From positions 1 through 64,000 of the forward strand of contig NZ_BILZ01000008.1 in NCBI RefSeq assembly GCF_004000825.1: a DNA stretch of 64,000 nt. The letters run 5' to 3'. The stretch comes from Paenibacillus kobensis NBRC 15729 (GTDB lineage: Bacteria > Bacillota > Bacilli > Paenibacillales > Paenibacillaceae). The notes under the pieces are model-generated. The model saw only the letters and a list, made by a program, of their open reading frames with translations. It was not told the DNA's origin and searched no databases. The translations under genes were made by a program, and so were the position numbers. Shown piece by piece: positions 42,538-51,989 of this stretch. Each line of letters starts with the position of its first letter. Position 1 is the first letter of the stretch.

Positions 42538-43704
42538 CTATTCCGCAGTGCAGACCGGTACCGGTATATCGGCATCAATACCAAGCGTCCGATAATAAAT
42601 CCGTTCATACTCCGCTGTAATCAAATCGTTGCAAAATCTCGAGCGCGCCCGATGAATACATGCATTTCGTACTCGTTCGAACAGTTCGTCGTCGGACAAC
42701 AAGCGAATTGCATTCTCCGCCATCGAAGCCGTATCGCCAATCGGTGACAGGTAGCCGGTTTCGCCATGCGTAACAAGCTCCGGTATGCCGCCGGCAATTG
42801 ATCCGATCGTCGGAACTCCGCAAGCCATTGCCTCGAGTGCGACGAGACCGAAGCTTTCCTTCTCGGAAGGCAGAAGCATCAAATCCGCAATGGAAATCAG
42901 CTGTGCAACATCATCCTGCTTGCCGAGGAAATGAACCTTATCGTCCAGTCCAAGCTGATGAATGCGGAACTGGGCCTTCGTCAAATCCGGCCCCTCGCCG
43001 ACGAGCAGCAGCTTCGCAGGCATGGCATCCGCCACGCGGGCGAACGTATCGATCACATCGCTGATTCGTTTCACCGGCCGGAAGTTCGAGATGTGCATCA
43101 GCAGCTTCTCGCCGTTCGGAGCATAATCTCGCTTCAGCGATTGGCATTCCCGCGGATAATAGATCCGTTTATCGACAAAATTGTATGTGAGCTCAATCTG
43201 CTTCGTAATATCAAGCAGTTCGCGCGTTTCTTTGATCAAGTCCGCTGATACCGCTGTTACCGCATCGCTCGTATTGATGGCCAGCCGGATCAAGTCTTTG
43301 AGCGACTCGTCCTGCGCCAGTACCGTAATATCCGTTCCGTGCAGCGTGGTCACGGTCTTCAAGTTGCTTCCGACCATTTGCTTCGCTAGATGGGCGCAAA
43401 TCGCATGCGGAACGGCATAATGGACATGCAGGAGGTCTAGCTCCTGCATCTGAACGACTTGCGCCATTTTGCTCGCGAGCGCAAGATCGTATGGAGGATA
43501 ACGGAATACGTAATAATCGTTCACTTCTACTTCATGATAAAAAATGTTTTTATGAAATTTACCGAGCCGGAACGGGATGCTATGCGTAATAAAATGGATT
43601 TCATGCCCTTTCTCCGCTAGCAACTTCCCGAGCTCGGTCGCGACGACGCCTGAGCCGCCAAGGGACGGGTAACAGGTAATGCCGATTTTTAATTTTCTCG
43701 TCAC
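42538..43704 (-). CDS. bshA: N-acetyl-alpha-D-glucosaminyl L-malate synthase BshA
   Basis: First step of bacillithiol synthesis, UDP-GlcNAc plus L-malate. GT4-type glycosyltransferase, 388 residues. Seen: ITCYPSLGGSGVVATELGK, THSIPFRLGKFHKNIFYHEV, and the E(x7)E motif in EKESFGLVALEAMACGVP. Its partner bshB1 lies 97 nt upstream. Bacillithiol is the main low-molecular-weight thiol of many Firmicutes. Confidence 0.96.
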   Translation of the reverse strand: MTRKLKIGITCYPSLGGSGVVATELGKLLAEKGHEIHFITHSIPFRLGKFHKNIFYHEVEVNDYYVFRYPPYDLALASKMAQVVQMQELDLLHVHYAVPHAICAHLAKQMVGSNLKTVTTLHGTDITVLAQDESLKDLIRLAINTSDAVTAVSADLIKETRELLDITKQIELTYNFVDKRIYYPRECQSLKRDYAPNGEKLLMHISNFRPVKRISDVIDTFARVADAMPAKLLLVGEGPDLTKAQFRIHQLGLDDKVHFLGKQDDVAQLISIADLMLLPSEKESFGLVALEAMACGVPTIGSIAGGIPELVTHGETGYLSPIGDTASMAENAIRLLSDDELFERVRNACIHRARSRFCNDLITAEYERIYYRTLGIDADIPVPVCTAE

Positions 43705-43801
43705 GATTAGCCACTCCTAGGCATGCATATTGGGTATTGATGTGGTTCTAATGTATGTTGATCTAACCGAGGTCATTCTCATCGATTCGACAGACAGCCT
43801 G

Positions 43802-44515
43802 TTAGAACAAAGCGACCGTGTGCGGCTTTTTAACCGTAAAGCCTTCCGCATAGCTCCAGCCTCGCGCTGTGCCAAGCAGCCGGTCTCTCGCCTCCACATT
43901 GTCGACATAACGGCCCGTAAGCGGAGTAGCAACCCGGTCTTCGCCTGCTTGAACCGACTCGAATTGGGACCGGTATGCGCGCAGCGATGCAAGCTTACGA
44001 TCATAGACACCGGATACGTCGACTGCAAGCCGAACGTCCTCTACATCATTGATATAATAAAAATACAGCTGCTCAACCTGCACAGCCGGCAAATGCGGCA
44101 AGTAGCGCCGAAGCTTCGCATTGAATACCGCTTCCTCGACGAGCGCGCTGCAACGGTTATGGTCCGGGTGGCGGTCGTTCCAATAAGGAGCGAAGACGAG
44201 GCGAGGCTGCCACCGCCGAATTTCGGCAGTTATCGCCTCAATATGACCATCGGCGCCGAGCCCCCGGTCAGGCAGCGCCAGGTTCGTACGGACAGCCAAT
44301 CCCAGTATGGAGGATGCTTCCTCCGCTTCCTTGCGGCGGGATTCGACGGTACCGTTCGACGACATCTCCGCTTCGGTCAGATCGCACATGCCGACGCGCA
44401 GGCCAGCCGCAACATGCTTGGCGATCGTGCCGCCCATTCCAATCTCCGCATCGTCAGGATGGGCGCCGAACACGAGAATATCCAGCTTCTCGTCTGCTGT
44501 CTGTTCGCGGGACAT
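43802..44515 (-). CDS. bshB1: N-acetyl-alpha-D-glucosaminyl L-malate deacetylase
   Basis: Zinc LmbE/PIG-L deacetylase, second step of bacillithiol synthesis. 237 residues. The zinc motif GAHPDDAEIGMGG and the later RHPDHNRCSALV are complete. Start overlaps the mgsA stop by one base. Same order mgsA-bshB1-bshA as in B. subtilis, which supports BshB1 rather than BshB2. Confidence 0.95.
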   Translation of the reverse strand: MSREQTADEKLDILVFGAHPDDAEIGMGGTIAKHVAAGLRVGMCDLTEAEMSSNGTVESRRKEAEEASSILGLAVRTNLALPDRGLGADGHIEAITAEIRRWQPRLVFAPYWNDRHPDHNRCSALVEEAVFNAKLRRYLPHLPAVQVEQLYFYYINDVEDVRLAVDVSGVYDRKLASLRAYRSQFESVQAGEDRVATPLTGRYVDNVEARDRLLGTARGWSYAEGFTVKKPHTVALF

Positions 44516-44937
44516 TACAGCGACGACTCCGGTTTATACTTATGAACGAGCTCACGCCATCCGAAATCGCCGCGCTCAAGAGCACGTACGAGTAATTCCG
44601 CTGTTGCAATATTCGTCGCAACCGGAATGCCCTGCACGTCGCACAGCCGAAGCAAAGCGATAATATCCGGCTCATGCGGTTGCGCCATCAGCGGATCGCG
44701 GAGGAAAATAATAAAGTCCATCGTATTCTCAGCCACTAGCGCACCAATCTGTTGATCGCCGCCAAGCGGACCGGACATAAAGCGGTGAATTTGCAGCTCT
44801 GTTTTTTCCATAATGCGTTGTCCTGTCGTACCTGTCGAGTACAGCTGATACGGCTTAAATACGTTCTCGTATGCCGTAATGAAGTTAACCATTTCTTCTT
44901 TCTTGCGATCGTGTGCAATAAATGCAATATGTAACAT
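44515..44937 (-). CDS. mgsA: Methylglyoxal synthase
   Basis: Converts dihydroxyacetone phosphate to methylglyoxal, a bypass of lower glycolysis. 140 residues. Seen: [24 protein letters not shown] and [15 protein letters not shown] with the catalytic Asp. Its product can be detoxified through bacillithiol, whose genes follow directly. Confidence 0.97.
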   Translation of the reverse strand: MLHIAFIAHDRKKEEMVNFITAYENVFKPYQLYSTGTTGQRIMEKTELQIHRFMSGPLGGDQQIGALVAENTMDFIIFLRDPLMAQPHEPDIIALLRLCDVQGIPVATNIATAELLVRALERGDFGWRELVHKYKPESSL

Positions 44938-44990
44938 CGGTGTGTTCCCCTCTCCGCTCGTCCTACTGTATAGTTGAAAAGCCTCTCGTT

Positions 44991-45794
44991 TTAGTCCATC
45001 AAGTGCTCGAAGCCGTAAATCATACCTTCATAGCCCATAACTTTGCGTACTGCAACCGCTACGCCAGGCATGTATCCGGCACGATCATACGAGTCGTGGC
45101 GAATTTTAAGCGACTGGCCGAATGCGCCAAAGATGACTTCCTGCTGAGCGAATACGCCCGGGAGTCTTACGCTATGTATGCGGAAGCCATTATAGTACCC
45201 GCCGCGGGAGCCTTCGATCGTTTCTTCCTCGTTCGGATTGCCCTGCCGCATTTCTTCGCGCACTTTGGTAATAAGTTCCGCCGTCTTGATCGACGTACCG
45301 GATGGAGCATCCAGCTTCTGATCGCCATGGTACTCAATGATTTCGAGATTCGGAAAATATTTGGACGCCTGCGCAGCGAACTGCATCATCAGGATAGCGC
45401 CGATCGAGAAGTTCGGAGCGATCAGGCCGCCGATGCCCTGCTCCTTACACAGCTTGTCCAATTCATCAATTTGTTCAGGAGATAAGCCCGTCGCTCCGAT
45501 AACCGGGCGGACGCCGCGGGATATCGCCAGCTTCGCATTTTCATATACCGCATGAGGAACCGTGAAATCGACCAGAACGTCCACTTGGCCGCTGTCCAGC
45601 GCCTCTTCGAGCGATGCGCTGAACGTTACGCCGCATGCCGGCTTGCCGACGAACGTTCCGGCGTCTACCGAACCTGCTGTTCTGGCAGACGCCGCAGCCA
45701 AGACGAAATCAGCTTCTTCTAGTACCATTTTTACTACTTCACGGCCCATACGACCGCTTGCTCCAGCTACTGCTACATGAATCGGTTTCGTCAT
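44991..45794 (-). CDS. dapB: 4-hydroxy-tetrahydrodipicolinate reductase
   Basis: Lysine/diaminopimelate pathway. 267 residues. Rossmann [13 protein letters not shown] and the active-site loop [14 protein letters not shown]; the second His of the usual HH pair is Gly here while the first His and the Lys remain. ATG 45794 is 8 nt from AGGTGA; a GTG at 45806 overlaps the upstream gene's stop and is less likely. Confidence 0.95.
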   Translation of the reverse strand: MTKPIHVAVAGASGRMGREVVKMVLEEADFVLAAASARTAGSVDAGTFVGKPACGVTFSASLEEALDSGQVDVLVDFTVPHAVYENAKLAISRGVRPVIGATGLSPEQIDELDKLCKEQGIGGLIAPNFSIGAILMMQFAAQASKYFPNLEIIEYHGDQKLDAPSGTSIKTAELITKVREEMRQGNPNEEETIEGSRGGYYNGFRIHSVRLPGVFAQQEVIFGAFGQSLKIRHDSYDRAGYMPGVAVAVRKVMGYEGMIYGFEHLMD

Positions 45795-45802
45795 TGAATC
45801 AT

Positions 45803-46348
45803 TCACCTGTTCCTTCTTCTTTGTCGTCTTTGCTGGCGGTACCGAAGCGCGCGCCGCTTGCGGTTCATATCCGCGAATAAAGTTCGGGCGGACTCATCGG
45901 CCGGATTAAGCCGAATCGCTTCCAGCGAGCAGCGCACCGCGTCGTCCAGCTTATTAAGCTTCGCATAGGCTTCTGCGAGCAGGATATAGGCCTCGAAGCT
46001 TAGTGGATCCAACTCAACCGCTTCTTGCAGCGATTGAACCGCATCGGCCGTTTGAGGAGGCTGATGTCCTAGTGCTTGTCTAGCCGAAATAAAGAGCAAT
46101 CTCGCCTGTACCGTTCGCAGCTGATAGGTATGGGCTTTCTGCTCGGGATCCAGCTCAACAGCTTTCACCGCATATTGCAGCGCCCGGTCCCATTTGCCGC
46201 TTCTGCCGTACGAAATCGAGCATTTATAATAGTATGAGGCATTATCCGGTTCGGCGGCAATCGCCCGCTCAAACCATAGGATGGCTCCTTCAAAATCGCT
46301 TTGCAGGATGCATCCGTATGCCTGCTTAAGGCAATCGACCCCTTCCAT
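45803..46348 (-). CDS. Tetratricopeptide-repeat protein
   Basis: 181 residues with about four TPR units (for example AILWFERAIAAEPDNASYYY, WDRALQYAVKAVELDPEQ, SFEAYILLAEAYAKLNKLDD) and a very basic tail ending in repeated Arg. Protein-binding role inferred. The ATG at 46348 is 7 nt from GGGGGG. It lies between mazG and dapB and its stop is 8 nt before the dapB start, so it is in the same operon. Confidence 0.82.
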   Translation of the reverse strand: MEGVDCLKQAYGCILQSDFEGAILWFERAIAAEPDNASYYYKCSISYGRSGKWDRALQYAVKAVELDPEQKAHTYQLRTVQARLLFISARQALGHQPPQTADAVQSLQEAVELDPLSFEAYILLAEAYAKLNKLDDAVRCSLEAIRLNPADESARTLFADMNRKRRALRYRQQRRQRRRNR

Positions 46349-46412
46349 ATGCCTACCCCCCTTGTACACAGGAATAGTACAGCATATGTAAAGAAGTGCA
46401 GCGGCGTTACGG

Positions 46413-46742
46413 TTAGTCCTCTTTGCGTGTCCACCGGTTCGCGTCGCGCGTATTGAATTTATTCATTACAGCATCATGAGCCTGCGTTAAGTTGATATCG
46501 AGTGAGTTCGCGAAGCAGCATAGAATAAACAAGCAGTCGCCTAACTCCATCTCGATGGAATTATCCGCTTCATCCGGCTTCTTCGGCTTCTCGCCGTAAT
46601 GATGATTGATCTCCCGCGCGAGCTCGCCCACTTCTTCCGTCATTCTTGCAACGAGCGCAAGCGGACTGAAGTATCCTTCCTTGAACTGCGATATGTAGTC
46701 ATCCACCTCTTGCTGGATGTCGGCTAACGTCTTATTCGTCAT
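46413..46742 (-). CDS. mazG: MazG-family nucleotide pyrophosphohydrolase (YpjD)
   Basis: 109 residues. The all-alpha NTP-PPase metal site is seen as EEVGELAREINHH and EMELGDCLFIL (ExxE-12-ExxD type). It hydrolyses nucleoside triphosphates to monophosphates, probably to clean the pool. B. subtilis has ypjD in this neighbourhood. ATG 46742 is 5 nt from AAGGAA; a longer reading to 46823 has no site. Confidence 0.92.
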   Translation of the reverse strand: MTNKTLADIQQEVDDYISQFKEGYFSPLALVARMTEEVGELAREINHHYGEKPKKPDEADNSIEMELGDCLFILCCFANSLDINLTQAHDAVMNKFNTRDANRWTRKED

Positions 46743-46890
46743 AGGACTTCCTTTCCCATTACGCCATTGGCGGATTATTCTATATGTTAGCCTAAAGCGG
46801 CAGTGAAAACAATGGTTTTCCAATGGAGCAAAAGCAGCATACTAACGGATAGAGCATAATGTCCACTCTATAGCAAGGAGGCGCACCCAA

Positions 46891-47760
46891 ATGAGGAACC
46901 GATTATGGCATTCGGCCCAATCGCTCATCCCGATTATGGCAGGTACAGCCGTCTATGCATTCGGCCTGAGCTATTTCGTTATCCCGAATCAGCTGATGGA
47001 GGGCGGCGTAACTGGCATCGGAGTATTGCTCAATTACGTGTTCGGATTTCCGTTGTCCCTATCGACGCTCGTCTTGAACATTCCGCTTTTCTTGCTCGGA
47101 CTCCGAATGCTCGGCAAGCATCAAATGGCCTACACCATTTTCGGAACGGTATCGCTATCGGCTTTTCTAGCGCTGATCGAGGGCGCCATTGCGAAAGGCT
47201 GGATCGTTCCTTTCCAAACGTCGCAAGACTATATATTAGCTGCCCTGTATGCCGGCGTCACGCTCGGACTCGGACTTGGCATTACATTCCGGTTCGGAGG
47301 TACGACTGGAGGCGTCGACATCGTCGCCCGCATCATAAGCAAGCAGAAAGGCTGGAGCATGGGGCAGATCATTTTGGCGCTCGATGTCGTAATTATAGGG
47401 ATAGCACTGTTGTATATTCCGAAGGAAAAGGTGCTTTATACGCTCGTAACGGTATTCATCGCATCCAAAATGATCGACTTCATACAGGAAGGCGCTTATG
47501 CGGCTAAAGCCATTTCCGTCATTACGAATGAGGGCGAGCCGATTGCGGCGCAAATCACGAAGCAATTGGACCGCGGCGTCACCTTAATTCCGGCAATCGG
47601 CGCCTATTCAGGCTCCCATAAGCATATTGTATACTGCGTTGTGACCCGGCAAGAAGTCAGGGAGCTTCGGATGATCGTAAAGTTATTCGATCCGCGCGCT
47701 TTTATCGTAATCAACGATGTGCATGACGTACTTGGCGAAGGTTTTAAAGAAGACGCCTAA
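46891..47760 (+). CDS. YitT-family integral membrane protein
   Basis: 289 residues with five or six hydrophobic segments (about 10-185; GTAVYAFGLSYFVIP, LNIPLFLLGLRMLG, LYAGVTLGLGLGITFRFGGT) and a C-terminal DUF2179 domain (about 205-285) typical of the family. RBS AAGGAGG is 9 nt before the ATG. Matches B. subtilis YpjC by position. It is one of the few plus-strand genes in this half of the window. Function unknown. Confidence 0.9.
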   Translation: MRNRLWHSAQSLIPIMAGTAVYAFGLSYFVIPNQLMEGGVTGIGVLLNYVFGFPLSLSTLVLNIPLFLLGLRMLGKHQMAYTIFGTVSLSAFLALIEGAIAKGWIVPFQTSQDYILAALYAGVTLGLGLGITFRFGGTTGGVDIVARIISKQKGWSMGQIILALDVVIIGIALLYIPKEKVLYTLVTVFIASKMIDFIQEGAYAAKAISVITNEGEPIAAQITKQLDRGVTLIPAIGAYSGSHKHIVYCVVTRQEVRELRMIVKLFDPRAFIVINDVHDVLGEGFKEDA

Positions 47761-47804
47761 GCGGGATGCAACAAAGCGTCCACCAGCTCCCTTCCTTAAA
47801 ATAA

Positions 47805-47833
47805 AAACGGTACAGGAAGCTCCTGTACCGTTT
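47805..47833. terminator. Bidirectional terminator between yitT and ypjB
   Basis: A perfect 13-bp stem (AAACGGTACAGGA) with loop AGC, then TTTGTTT on the plus strand and TTTTTATTTT on the minus strand. Confidence 0.9.
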
Positions 47834-47835
47834 GT

Positions 47836-48756
47836 TTATACTTTTCTTTTCAAAATAATTGGATTTGCGTTGTCCGGCTTCTGTTTCGATAAAACGTTGT
47901 ATGGCGACGATTTATATTTCCTCCAGGATACATAAGCCAGCAAACTGGAGATGAAGGAAGACAAGCTGAATATCCACCGGTGAGGAACGCCGCCCCCGAT
48001 CGGGGCCATTACGGAGGCATGATTATCCCCTGCACTCCATTCCGTATCGAACAGCTGCGCTGCTGCCGCTTCGACAGGCGCGAACAATTGTGCCGACAGC
48101 TGTCTCGTCAGTTCACCGCGCTGCCCGGCATCGAGCAATCTCGCGGCATAAGCGATGCTATCGTTCAATGATTTAACATTCGCTTGTTTATTCACCATGG
48201 CAGCCGCACCTGCTATTCGATCGGCGCGCTCGCGGAGCGTACCTAGAGCAGCCTCAGCCGAAGCGAATGCTTTCTTGTCCTGCCGTTCCATTGCGATCTT
48301 CACCCGTCCGATATCTTCCGCAATGACTGGCTTGTATTGAAGCCACATTGCCGTTTGGGGCATTCCAGCGGCAGAAGCTTCCGCTGCATCGACCGCCAGC
48401 TTAATTCTTACCGCATCGGGCCGCCACTTCACGACTGTCATGCCGACCACCAGCTTGGTTAACAATGAAGCGGCATACTGGTTAACCAGACTCCATCCAT
48501 AAGCCGTACCGCCTGCATACTCAGACGAAGTCTTCAACTGTATCGATAATTGCTGCCCGGCACGGTAGGCGATCTGCCGGTTGCCGTCTGTAGCCGCGCC
48601 ATACAATGCTTGTACCGAATCGTGCATTCTGGATACGGTGTCGGCCCGGGTATGGCCAGAGTCGCCATAAGAGGCCGCCGCTGCCGCACCTACTAATGCG
48701 ATTGTCAGTGCGATGCATAGGATACAAGCAATCAGCCATCTTGTCCTCACGGACAC
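47836..48756 (-). CDS. ypjB: YpjB-like sporulation-associated membrane protein
   Basis: 306 residues. Signal-anchor/TM at 7-28 (WLIACILCIALTIALVG), an Ala/Gln-rich helical extracytoplasmic region, and a second TM near 255-275. It resembles YpjB in length, layout and position next to ypjA and qcrABC. Known mutants link the family to sporulation; mechanism unknown. Confidence 0.78.
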   Translation of the reverse strand: MSVRTRWLIACILCIALTIALVGAAAAASYGDSGHTRADTVSRMHDSVQALYGAATDGNRQIAYRAGQQLSIQLKTSSEYAGGTAYGWSLVNQYAASLLTKLVVGMTVVKWRPDAVRIKLAVDAAEASAAGMPQTAMWLQYKPVIAEDIGRVKIAMERQDKKAFASAEAALGTLRERADRIAGAAAMVNKQANVKSLNDSIAYAARLLDAGQRGELTRQLSAQLFAPVEAAAAQLFDTEWSAGDNHASVMAPIGGGVPHRWIFSLSSFISSLLAYVSWRKYKSSPYNVLSKQKPDNANPIILKRKV

Positions 48757-48860
48757 CCCTCCTCATCGATATGAATCGTGCCCGTCCTTCAGCCGGTGAG
48801 CCCATTCATTCTAGCTTATGAGTAAGGATGTCCAATTAGACTAGCTAAGCGCATGACTTC

Positions 48861-49514
48861 CTATCTGATTCGTTGTGTGCGATTCACGCTGTCCCTCAAT
48901 ATGATCGCCGCTCGCGACACGATCCAACTGAACACCGTAAGAGCGAAAGTACATACGCATACGACAGCTAAATAATCGTATAGCGGTGCCGGTAGCCAAG
49001 GAAATACATCAAACCGGTAATCGACCGTATCGTTAAGCAGCAGCCAGCCCGCTGCAACGCCCGTGGCGGCTGCGCTGACCGACATAAACCGGACAAACAG
49101 CAATGCTTCTACCGCCATGCCGGCATGCGAAACGATCAGCATCCAATCCTGCCATCCCGTTGTCGTACCGAGTGAAGCACCCGATACGATCATGGCTACC
49201 GCCCAAATCCCGTATTTCACCGATGTGACAACCCCCAGCGCCTCAATTACAGAGCGGATTAATCGGCCGATAGCCGTTGCAGGCTCATTGGGAATCAGCA
49301 TATAAATGAGCGACAATGAGAAGAACAGACTGGCCGTTGGGCTGTCCGGTACAAATGGGAGCATCCACAGCGGTTTATTGGCGGCCGTTTCGACCAATTG
49401 TTGCCCGTACCACATATAGCCATAAATCGTACCTAGTCCGTTAACGATTAGCAGCGTCCACAGCATGCTGCGCGATGTAAGCAGCTCACGACTCCAGAAC
49501 CATTGAAGCGGCAA
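48861..49514 (-). CDS. ypjA: DUF1405 membrane protein (YpjA)
   Basis: 217 residues with about six transmembrane segments (WTLLIVNGLGTIYGYMWY, SLFFSLSLIYMLIP, YGIWAVAMIVSG). It matches YpjA by family and by position after qcrC. Start: TTG at 49514 lies 10 nt after GGGAGG. Longer readings would run through the qcrC terminator, and GTG at 49523 is only 1 nt from the site. Function unknown. Confidence 0.85.
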   Translation of the reverse strand: MPLQWFWSRELLTSRSMLWTLLIVNGLGTIYGYMWYGQQLVETAANKPLWMLPFVPDSPTASLFFSLSLIYMLIPNEPATAIGRLIRSVIEALGVVTSVKYGIWAVAMIVSGASLGTTTGWQDWMLIVSHAGMAVEALLFVRFMSVSAAATGVAAGWLLLNDTVDYRFDVFPWLPAPLYDYLAVVCVCTFALTVFSWIVSRAAIILRDSVNRTQRIR

Positions 49515-49583
49515 CTTCCTCACTCCTCCCAATCGACAGGCCGCTAGCAGCAGCCGCGACGTATCTGGCTTTGTACTACGAAA

Positions 49584-49614
49584 AAACCTGACCGCAATCG
49601 ATACGGTCAGGTTT
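49584..49614 (-). terminator. Intrinsic terminator of qcrABC
   Basis: A perfect 11-bp stem (AAACCTGACCG with CGGTCAGGTTT) followed by six T on the minus strand, 18 nt after the qcrC stop. Confidence 0.93.
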
Positions 49615-49631
49615 ACTTGTACGTCCATTTA

Positions 49632-50507
49632 TTACTGAGCTTTCTTTTGCTTCGAGAGCCACGTCGTGATCTGATCGATCTGCTCGGCAGTCAATTTCTC
49701 TTTGAACGAAGGCATTGCGCCTCCGGCTCTGCCGTTCGTAACCGTCTCAACAAGCTCTTCTTTCGTCAAAATGTCGCCCACACCGCGAAGCGCAGGAACT
49801 TTCAACGCTTTCTGGCCTTTCAGATCCACTGCATGGCAACCGATGCAGTTCGCTTTGACGATTTCCATTGCCGGATCATTCGCATCAACGATTTCAACCG
49901 ATTCTTCTTTCTTAACCGCGCTGAACGATTGACCTTTTTCCCGAGCTTCTTTCGCTTTCTCTTCGCGTTCGATATGCTCCGGAACCGTGTTCGTAACTTT
50001 CAACTCGTACTGGTAGTGATCCCATGATACTTTCGTCAAGTATACGCATGCGATCAGCGACAGCACCATAAGAGCCGAAGCTACAGGACGACGGTAGAAA
50101 CGGCGTTCCTTGCCCGTATCCAGGAATGGAGCGAGCAACAGTGCGCCGAATGCGACGCCAGGTACCGCAACTGCGCCGAGCACGACATAGTCGCCCGATG
50201 CGTACGGATATTTAAGGAATTGATACAGGAACAGGAAGTACCAGTCCGGCATCGGAATAAAAGCAGTGTTCGTCGGGTCCGCCGGATAACCGAGCGGAGG
50301 TGCCTCCGCAATCGTCAATACAAGGAAGCCAACGAGAACGACGCAGCCGACCAGCCATTCCTTCAGAAGGAAGTTAGGGATAAACGCTTCCGATTTACCA
50401 GGGAAAGCGGTGTAATCCGGCGGTACGATCGTTTTGTTGCTCCGTTTACGAACGCGGGAGTCTCCAACGTAGACAATTTTCTCATCAGATTTGTGTCCGT
50501 GCGCCAT
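49632..50507 (-). CDS. qcrC: Menaquinol:cytochrome c reductase cytochrome b/c subunit
   Basis: 291 residues. The N-terminal part equals subunit IV of the b6f complex, with three transmembrane helices and PDWYFLFLYQ. The C-terminal part is a cytochrome c domain with the haem motif CIGCH and a distal Met in GAMPSF. It forms the bc complex with QcrA and QcrB in the cell membrane. Third gene of the run. Confidence 0.96.
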   Translation of the reverse strand: MAHGHKSDEKIVYVGDSRVRKRSNKTIVPPDYTAFPGKSEAFIPNFLLKEWLVGCVVLVGFLVLTIAEAPPLGYPADPTNTAFIPMPDWYFLFLYQFLKYPYASGDYVVLGAVAVPGVAFGALLLAPFLDTGKERRFYRRPVASALMVLSLIACVYLTKVSWDHYQYELKVTNTVPEHIEREEKAKEAREKGQSFSAVKKEESVEIVDANDPAMEIVKANCIGCHAVDLKGQKALKVPALRGVGDILTKEELVETVTNGRAGGAMPSFKEKLTAEQIDQITTWLSKQKKAQ

Positions 50508-50526
50508 TGAAAAAACCTCCCTTCGC

Positions 50527-51198
50527 TTATAGCGGTCCCGAAATGCCTTGTTTACGAATCATAAAGAAGTGCGCTGCCATCAGAGCGAGCAATGCGCCTG
50601 GCAGGAAGAAGACGTGAATCGCGAAGAAGCGGGTCAGCGTCTGCGCACCTACGATCGTACCGCCTTGCATCAGTTCTTTCAAATAAACACCGATGTAAGG
50701 AACGGATTCGGCAATCTGCATACCGACTTTCGTAGCGAAGTAAGCTTTGTTGTCCCAAGGCAGCAGGTAACCTGTAAAGCCGAGACCAAGCATAATGAAG
50801 AAAATAAGCATCCCGACGACCCAGTTCATTTCACGCGGAGCCTTGTAAGAACCGGTGAAGAACACGCGCAGGGTATGTAGGAACATCATTACGATTACGA
50901 GACTGGCACCCCAGTGGTGCATACCGCGAACGATGCCGCCGAATGCCACTTTGTGCTGCAAGTAATCCACACTCGCATAAGCATTGTTAATGTCCGGAAC
51001 GAAGTACATCGTCAAGAACATACCGGACAAAATTTGGATAACAGTAATGAAAAACGTCAGGCCGCCGAAGCAGTATACGAATGCGGAGAAGTGGTGAGCA
51101 GGGTTAACGTGCTCCGGTACTTCATGGTCCGCAACGTCCCTCCACAACGGCGCAACGTCAAGACGTTCGTCGATCCAGTTGTAAACAGCTTTAAACAT
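50527..51198 (-). CDS. qcrB: Menaquinol:cytochrome c reductase cytochrome b subunit
   Basis: 223 residues, cytochrome b6 type with four transmembrane helices. Haem-ligand His pairs are visible in GMHHWGASLVIVMMFLH and FFAIHVFFLPGALLALMAAH. It begins 17 nt after qcrA and ends 19 nt before qcrC. Confidence 0.96.
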   Translation of the reverse strand: MFKAVYNWIDERLDVAPLWRDVADHEVPEHVNPAHHFSAFVYCFGGLTFFITVIQILSGMFLTMYFVPDINNAYASVDYLQHKVAFGGIVRGMHHWGASLVIVMMFLHTLRVFFTGSYKAPREMNWVVGMLIFFIMLGLGFTGYLLPWDNKAYFATKVGMQIAESVPYIGVYLKELMQGGTIVGAQTLTRFFAIHVFFLPGALLALMAAHFFMIRKQGISGPL

Positions 51199-51215
51199 CT
51201 GACTCTACGCCCTCC

Positions 51216-51731
51216 TTATACACGCGTATTTGCGACAATCGGTCCGAGATATACGAAGCCGTCTTTCAGTTCCACTTGGTATTCGTCGAGCGGTTTTGGC
51301 GCGACGCTCAAGTTTTTACCGTCTCTCGTATAGTGCGCACCGTGGCACGGGCATACGTATTGATCGCTTTGCTCCGTATTCCAACCAATTGTGCATCCCA
51401 AGTGCTTACACACCGGAGACAGCGCAAAAATTTTGCCGTCGGCACCCTTCGATACCCATGCGACGAGCTCCGCTTCGCTCTCGTACCAGCCGTCGACTTG
51501 ATGGATTTTGAATTTGTATTCCACCGGATCGTTCGTAATCTTCGATTCTTCGACGACTTTTATGAACGCGCTCTTCTCTTTCTTTTGCAAGATTGGATCT
51601 ACCGCGAACCGTACCATCGGAAGCACGACGCCACCAGCCATGAAAGCGGTCGTTCCGCCGAGCGTATACGACAAAAATTGACGCCGGGACATTTCTTTGC
51701 GCACCGGTTTTTGACCTTCGTGGTTGCTCAT
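51216..51731 (-). CDS. qcrA: Rieske iron-sulfur subunit
   Basis: 171 residues. A twin-arginine-like leader (SRRQFLSYTLG) and a TM helix, then a Rieske domain whose [2Fe-2S] ligands lie in CKHLGCTIGW and CPCHGAHYT. ATG 51731 is 11 nt from GGGGG; a longer reading to 51785 has no site. A strong sigma-A promoter precedes it. Confidence 0.95.
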   Translation of the reverse strand: MSNHEGQKPVRKEMSRRQFLSYTLGGTTAFMAGGVVLPMVRFAVDPILQKKEKSAFIKVVEESKITNDPVEYKFKIHQVDGWYESEAELVAWVSKGADGKIFALSPVCKHLGCTIGWNTEQSDQYVCPCHGAHYTRDGKNLSVAPKPLDEYQVELKDGFVYLGPIVANTRV

Positions 51732-51811
51732 CTTCTGTTCTACCCCCTTTGCCAACCATTTCTCCCGTCTTGTCCATTGTGACAAAACCGTGGACGAACT
51801 AAGACATTCCT

Positions 51812-51840
51812 ATAATATCCTAGGTGTATGGGAGCGTCAA
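51812..51840 (-). promoter_or_regulatory. Promoter of qcrABC
   Basis: TTGACG (51835-51840), 17 nt and TATTAT (51812-51817) on the minus strand, about 80 nt before the qcrA start. Farther upstream a TTGTGACAATTTCAT-like segment resembles one half of a Rex site. Confidence 0.75.
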
Positions 51841-51989
51841 GAATATGGCAGATCTAATTTGACCGATGCAAAAAGCGTTTCATTTTTTGTTATGAAATTG
51901 TCACAATTACCCGGAAACGCGATACATGTTTTCATCGTATCGGCTTTGTTTTCCCCATAATAGGAATTAATTATGCATGATTACACCTT

